Source of the DNA: Acidobacteriota bacterium
GTDB lineage: Bacteria; Acidobacteriota; Polarisedimenticolia; Gp22-AA2
Assembly: GCA_016202915.1 (NCBI GenBank)
Contig: JACQNT010000061.1
Span: 1-8,267 of the forward strand
Direction: 5' to 3'
DNA length: 8,267 nucleotides
Under the pieces are notes generated by a model. It was not told where the DNA came from. It did no database searches and was given only the letters and a program-made list of their open reading frames with translations. The position numbers and the translations under genes were made by a program. Positions 5,818-8,267 of this stretch are shown piece by piece; within the stretch, counting starts at the first letter, position 1, and every line of letters begins with the position of its first letter.

Positions 5818-6740
5818 CCCGACCCCCGCTCGCGTGCCGCCCGCCCGTTCTCCGGCTCCCCGGCGGGGAGCGCCACGGCGCGCTCCGCCATGTTGAGCAT
5901 GAGGGATCGGCCCACCCCCCTGAGGCAGGCCGCCGCCGGCGACGCGGGCTGGTCCAGGAGGACGGGGCTGCGCGCCGCGACCGACGCGGCGACCCGGCGG
6001 TCCTCCAGGACATGTCCCAGGTAGAGGAGGGACCGGCCGAGGAACTTCTGGCAGATCCGGTCCATCCGCATGAAGACCTCGATCCCCTCCACGGCGCTCG
6101 CCGCCCGGTTGACGACCAGGAGGAGGCTCGCCCCGCGGTTGTTGCGGACGACGTTCTTGATGACCGCGTAGCCGTCGGTCATCGCGGTCACGTCGGGCGT
6201 GGTGACGACCACGATCACGCCCAGGGCGTAGAGGAAGCAGGTCGTCGCCCGGCCGATCCCGGCCCCCGTGTCCACCAGCACCACGTCGGCCTCGTCCCCG
6301 CTCTCGTCCATCGCGGCCACCAGCCGGCGGAGGCGGCCGGGATGGAGGTCGGCCATCTCGGGCTTCCCCGATCCGCCGGCCGCCAGGCGCACGCCGGCCG
6401 GGCCGCTCTCGGCGACCTCGTGCAGCGTCCTCCCGTTCTCGATGACCTCCATGACGCTGCGCGCGGGGTGGATCCCCAGAAGCAGGTGCAGGTTGGCCAG
6501 CCCCATGTCGGCGTCCACGGCGATCACCCGCTTCCCGGCGGAGGCCAGGTGCACGGCCAGGTTGCTGGTGATCACCGACTTCCCGGTGCCGCCCTTGCCG
6601 CTGGTCACGCACACGATCGACGGAGGCGGGGCGGCCCGCGGGGACGGCGCGGGGACCCGCGCCGGCGCCCGGGCGGAGTCGGGGAGGAAGCAGGGCGCGC
6701 CCAGGTCGCGCAGCCCCCTCCCGAGCCGGGGTTGTTTCAC
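5808..6740 (-). CDS. MinD/FlhG-type ATPase with ParB-like N-terminal motif
   Basis: 310 aa. Landmarks are the deviant Walker A SGKGGTGKS (47-55), the A' segment VIAVDADMGLANLHLLLGI (72-90) and Walker B VVLVDTGAGIG (153-163). The series resembles FlhG/FleN/YlxH proteins (NLHLLLGI, GGSGKPEMADL, DTGAGI). These ATPases place or count flagella, pili or division machinery. The N-terminal 40 residues are an extra disordered arm beginning MKQPRLGRGLRDLG. RLGRGL-x2-L is strikingly like the ParB N-terminus that stimulates ParA ATPase, and a ParA is encoded immediately downstream. No obvious C-terminal membrane-targeting helix of the MinD kind is seen; the tail is GEPENGRAARERGSGCA. Start GTG 6740 has GAGGG seven bases upstream, overlapping the previous stop. 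No flagellar genes are nearby, so the cargo is unknown. Confidence 0.87.
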   Translation of the reverse strand: MKQPRLGRGLRDLGAPCFLPDSARAPARVPAPSPRAAPPPSIVCVTSGKGGTGKSVITSNLAVHLASAGKRVIAVDADMGLANLHLLLGIHPARSVMEVIENGRTLHEVAESGPAGVRLAAGGSGKPEMADLHPGRLRRLVAAMDESGDEADVVLVDTGAGIGRATTCFLYALGVIVVVTTPDVTAMTDGYAVIKNVVRNNRGASLLLVVNRAASAVEGIEVFMRMDRICQKFLGRSLLYLGHVLEDRRVAASVAARSPVLLDQPASPAAACLRGVGRSLMLNMAERAVALPAGEPENGRAARERGSGCA

Positions 6741-6747
6741 GCCGGGA

Positions 6748-6752
6748 CCCTC
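6748..6752 (-). promoter_or_regulatory. Ribosome binding site of the MinD-like gene
   Basis: GAGGG on the minus strand lies seven bases before GTG 6740 and overlaps the TGA stop of the upstream gene. It supports the GTG start, and therefore the presence of the LGRGL arm in the protein. Confidence 0.6.
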
Positions 6753-7428
6753 ACGACGATTTCCTCCTGTCCTCCTCGCGGGTCTGCTCGAAGCGCTGGA
6801 ACTCCTCCAGCTCTTCCGGCGTCAGGGTCTCGAGAGGCTCGGCCGGCCTGGGGTCGTCGAGCAGGGAGGGGAACGCGTCGAACAACTGAAAGTCGTCGCC
6901 CGCCGGCCCGGCCGGCACCGGTTCGGGCGCCGCGACCTCCTCCTTCGGGCCGGGCGCGGCGGGCCGCTCGGCGCCGGGGAAGCGGTCCACCAGGACGGCG
7001 CTCCCGCCGCTCTCCGCGCGCCGCGGGTCCTCCCGGCCGTTCCCGCTCCCGCCCCGCCCGGGGAGGCCGAAGATCGCCGCGGCCGGCTCGATCCATATGT
7101 GTACCTCGCCGCGGAACTGCACCCGCCGCGCCAGGTAGGGAGTGACCTCGATGGCGAGGAGGGAGAGCCGCTGCAGGAAGGCGTGGCTGAATGAGGGAGC
7201 CAGGATGAGGCAGCGGAGCGGGCCGTCCGAGTCGAGGCCGCCGGCACCGTAGAGCCGCGCCAAAAGCGCGCGCTGGCTCGAGGCCCAGACGTACTGATCG
7301 AGGAGGCGCGCCAGGGCCTCCCCGGCATCGTCGGCCGCCACCGCCACGAGCGCCAGCGCGCCGTCCCGATCGAGGCCGACGAGGTCGATGCTGCCCGCGG
7401 TGCCGGTGTCCAGGTCGGCTTCGAGCAC
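6751..7428 (-). CDS. Degenerate PD-(D/E)XK-like protein with acidic tail; N-terminus uncertain
   Basis: 225 aa from GTG 7428. Residues 12-31 (GSIDLVGLDRDGALALVAVA) have the strand-turn-strand layout of the PD-(D/E)XK core found in NucS/DUF91-like proteins. Where an active enzyme has E-x-K, this has A-V-A, so nuclease activity is unlikely. DQYVWASSQRALLARLYG (44-61) and LILAPSFSHAFLQRLSLL (74-91) fit the same fold; the AEX-like LAPSFS strand is typical of these proteins. After residue 120 the chain becomes low complexity and ends with an acidic helix, LTPEELEEFQRFEQTREED (202-220). The same frame upstream reads LKALLRLEPGLIEPGF, which looks like the missing first helix, yet it holds no ATG, GTG or TTG before the stop at 7609-7611. 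A CTG at 7477-7479 or an ATT at 7522-7524 may be the real start. First gene of the operon. Confidence 0.7.
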   Translation of the reverse strand: MLEADLDTGTAGSIDLVGLDRDGALALVAVAADDAGEALARLLDQYVWASSQRALLARLYGAGGLDSDGPLRCLILAPSFSHAFLQRLSLLAIEVTPYLARRVQFRGEVHIWIEPAAAIFGLPGRGGSGNGREDPRRAESGGSAVLVDRFPGAERPAAPGPKEEVAAPEPVPAGPAGDDFQLFDAFPSLLDDPRPAEPLETLTPEELEEFQRFEQTREEDRRKSS

Positions 7429-7560
7429 CCGGAACCCCGGTTCGATGAGGCCGGGCTCGAGACGAAGGAGGGCCTTCAGATCTCCGGGTCCGCCGAGAGG
7501 ACCTGTGGCGACGCGGGAATGAATCGCTCGCCTCGACGCTCGCTGAGGAGCCGCAGGTGT

Positions 7561-7580
7561 GGCCCGGTCCCGGCCGGGCC
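7561..7580. repeat. Inverted repeat in the operon leader
   Basis: GGCCCGG (7561-7567) and CCGGGCC (7574-7580) form a 7-bp stem with a 6-base loop. It lies in the predicted untranslated leader of the minus-strand operon. No T-run follows, so it is not an evident attenuator. Confidence 0.35.
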
Positions 7581-7642
7581 GGTCAACCGACGATCGGCGA
7601 CTCTGCTGTCACGGAGCGTTCGCGAGGGTCACGGGATGGAAC

Positions 7643-7652
7643 TCTCGCGAGA
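7643..7652. repeat. Perfect palindrome TCTCGCGAGA, possible operator
   Basis: A 10-bp perfect dyad lies in the leader of the minus-strand operon, about 150 bases downstream of the candidate promoter. It might bind a dimeric regulator, but in GC-rich DNA a single occurrence is weak evidence. Confidence 0.25.
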
Positions 7653-7808
7653 CACCACCGCCCGATCCCTGGCTCGCCGCGCGGCGCCTCCGCCGGGGGG
7701 GGACTTGGTGGGCATTCACCGAGAGGCTCAAGGCTTTCTGGGAACGGCTTGTGCGCCCGACCGCCGCGCGGTCTATCCGACTGACCGACAAGAGCTTCGG
7801 CCGCCGGG

Positions 7809-7837
7809 ATGTTATGCGAAGCGCACCGTCAAGTCAA
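7809..7837 (-). promoter_or_regulatory. Candidate sigma70-type promoter for the minus-strand operon
   Basis: On the minus strand, TTGACT (7832-7837; 5 of 6 consensus bases) is followed after exactly 17 bases by TAACAT (7809-7814; 4 of 6, with the key TA and final T). Transcription would start near 7800-7803 and run left into the eight-gene operon. It is the best promoter-like pair noticed by eye in the intergenic region; no systematic scan was run. Confidence 0.55.
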
Positions 7838-7995
7838 GACCGTTTTCCGCCCGGGTCCGGTTCCAGTTCTCCTCCTGGGCTACGGCCGCGGGGTCACGGC
7901 AGCCGCCGCCCTCGCCGCGCTGGACTTTTCGGAGTGTGTCGTGGAACAATGCGCCAGAAAATCTTGGACCCAGGTGAATCGTGGCGGGACGGCCC

Positions 7996-8267
7996 ATGCT
8001 GGTGGGCGGCACGCCGCCGGCGGGTGGCGCCCGGACGCCGATGAACGACGCTCGCGCCTACGTCCAGTTGCTCCGGACGGTGGCCGTCGCGGCGAACGAA
8101 GCCTCCAGCCTCGAAGAACCGCTGCAGACCTGCCTCGACGCCGTCTGTGCCCTCACGGGGTGGCCCGTGGGACACGTCTACATGCGCTCCACCGACCCGC
8201 CCTACGACCTGATGCCCACGAAGCTCTGGCACCTCGATGACCCGGAGCGGTTCGCCACGTTCCGGAA
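7996..8267 (+). CDS. GAF-domain sensor protein, N-terminal part (3' end outside window)
   Basis: The frame is open from GTG 7981 to the window end with no stop. From ATG 8041 it reads MNDARAYVQLLRTVAVAANE, then SSLEEPLQTCLDAVCALTGWPVGHVYMR and LWHLDDPERFATFR. This is the typical start of GAF sensor domains in hybrid or soluble histidine kinases, where the GWPVGHVY block is strongly kept. The kinase or other output domain must lie beyond 8267, so histidine kinase is likely but not shown. Start is uncertain: ATG 7996, GTG 8002 and ATG 8041 are all in frame, as is GTG 7981, which has AGGTGA at 7972-7977 but only a 3-base spacer. I chose 7996 because GGCGGGA lies a suitable distance upstream. It is transcribed away from the operon. 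Confidence 0.75.
   Translation, partial: MLVGGTPPAGGARTPMNDARAYVQLLRTVAVAANEASSLEEPLQTCLDAVCALTGWPVGHVYMRSTDPPYDLMPTKLWHLDDPERFATFR

Larger units (their letters stand above)
7429..7995. other. Divergent intergenic region, no convincing gene
   Basis: About 570 bases between the minus-strand operon and the plus-strand GAF gene. Part of the left end (to about 7479 or 7524) is probably coding for the extended N-terminus of the minus gene. The rest holds several overlapping open frames on both strands, none with family resemblance or a good ribosome binding site. It does hold a sigma70-like promoter facing left, a GGCCCGG/CCGGGCC hairpin (7561-7580) and a TCTCGCGAGA palindrome (7643-7652). Base composition is slightly less GC-rich around 7800-7980, as expected of promoter DNA. 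No clear plus-strand promoter for the GAF gene was found. Confidence 0.55.

Noticed and set aside
5062..6612. A 516-codon minus-strand frame appearing to fuse an Arg-rich region to ParA.
   Set aside because: The upstream part is out-of-frame translation of the MinD-like gene; ParA starts normally at ATG 5817 with its family-typical N-terminus.
5062..6740. A standard chromosome parAB or flhFG flagellar locus.
   Set aside because: No parB, parS-like site, flhF or flagellar gene is visible, and the flanking genes are of other kinds.
7609..7791. A 60-codon minus-strand frame from TTG, in frame with the pseudo-nuclease gene and separated from it by a TGA, in an organism with SelB (possible selenocysteine codon).
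   Set aside because: The residues on both sides of the TGA are low-complexity and Arg-rich with no family resemblance, there is no ribosome binding site, and no Cys homologue is recognisable. It is more likely leader RNA.
7921..7950. TGGACT and AACAAT, 18 bases apart, as a plus-strand promoter for the GAF gene.
   Set aside because: Both hexamers match the consensus poorly and the spacing is not ideal; such a pair is expected by chance.
7519..7977. Several overlapping plus-strand open frames in the intergenic region.
   Set aside because: All are Arg/Pro-rich translations typical of non-coding GC-rich DNA, mutually overlapping, with no good ribosome binding sites or recognisable motifs.
7812..8012. 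A 66-codon minus-strand frame overlapping the start of the GAF gene and the promoter.
   Set aside because: It covers the candidate promoter and the 5' end of a real gene, and has no similarity or ribosome binding site.
1..8267. CRISPR array, tRNA or rRNA genes, insertion sequences.
   Set aside because: No regularly spaced repeats, cloverleaf-like sequence, transposase reading frame or terminal inverted repeats were seen on reading either strand.

Overview
The window is very GC-rich and densely coded, with GTG starts and mostly TGA stops. It comes from a bacterium that makes selenoproteins (SelB) and has a Tat export system. The style (a ChaN-like stand-alone gene, a degenerate PD-(D/E)XK-like protein, a GAF sensor beginning with a GWPVGHVY block) recalls Acidobacteriota, Myxococcota or related deep-branching, often metagenomic lineages. 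Nothing here fixes the phylum, so this is only an impression.

Left part, plus strand (1-2493). The window opens inside selB: only the C-terminal winged-helix domains are present, ending at 460. A short tatA (506-676, 56 aa) follows, with hairpins after both selB and tatA. Next is a 577-aa gene (760-2493) with a ChaN/EreA-like N-terminal domain and an uncharacterised C-terminal half. This strand ends at a hairpin-rich convergent junction (2492-2544).

Centre, minus strand (about 7480 down to 2535). Eight genes lie head to tail with overlaps or short gaps and look like one operon. In transcription order they are: (1) a degenerate PD-(D/E)XK-like protein with an acidic tail; (2) a MinD/FlhG-type ATPase whose N-terminus carries an LGRGL motif like that of ParB; (3) a Soj-type ParA ATPase; (4) a protein with an N-terminal helix-hairpin-helix-like domain, a basic stretch and a long disordered tail; (5) a proline-rich, mostly disordered protein; (6) and (7) two paralogous 68- and 67-aa proteins of unknown family; (8) a stand-alone relative of the N-terminal domain of cyanophycin synthetase CphA, keeping an HxxEH motif and carrying a C-terminal helical, possibly winged-helix, segment. 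There is no ParB, MinC, FlhF, cyanophycin ligase or cyanophycinase in the window. I know of no described system with this composition. My working hypothesis is an intracellular positioning or assembly system in which two ParA/MinD-family ATPases organise a particle or polymer built from, or handled by, the small proteins and the CphA-N-like protein. This is inferred from gene content and spacing only.

Right part (7429-8267). An intergenic stretch of about 570 bases holds a credible sigma70-type promoter pointing into the minus-strand operon (-10 at 7809-7814, -35 at 7832-7837), giving a leader of over 300 nt. Beyond it, a divergent plus-strand gene begins and runs off the end; its first residues match the start of GAF-domain sensor proteins.
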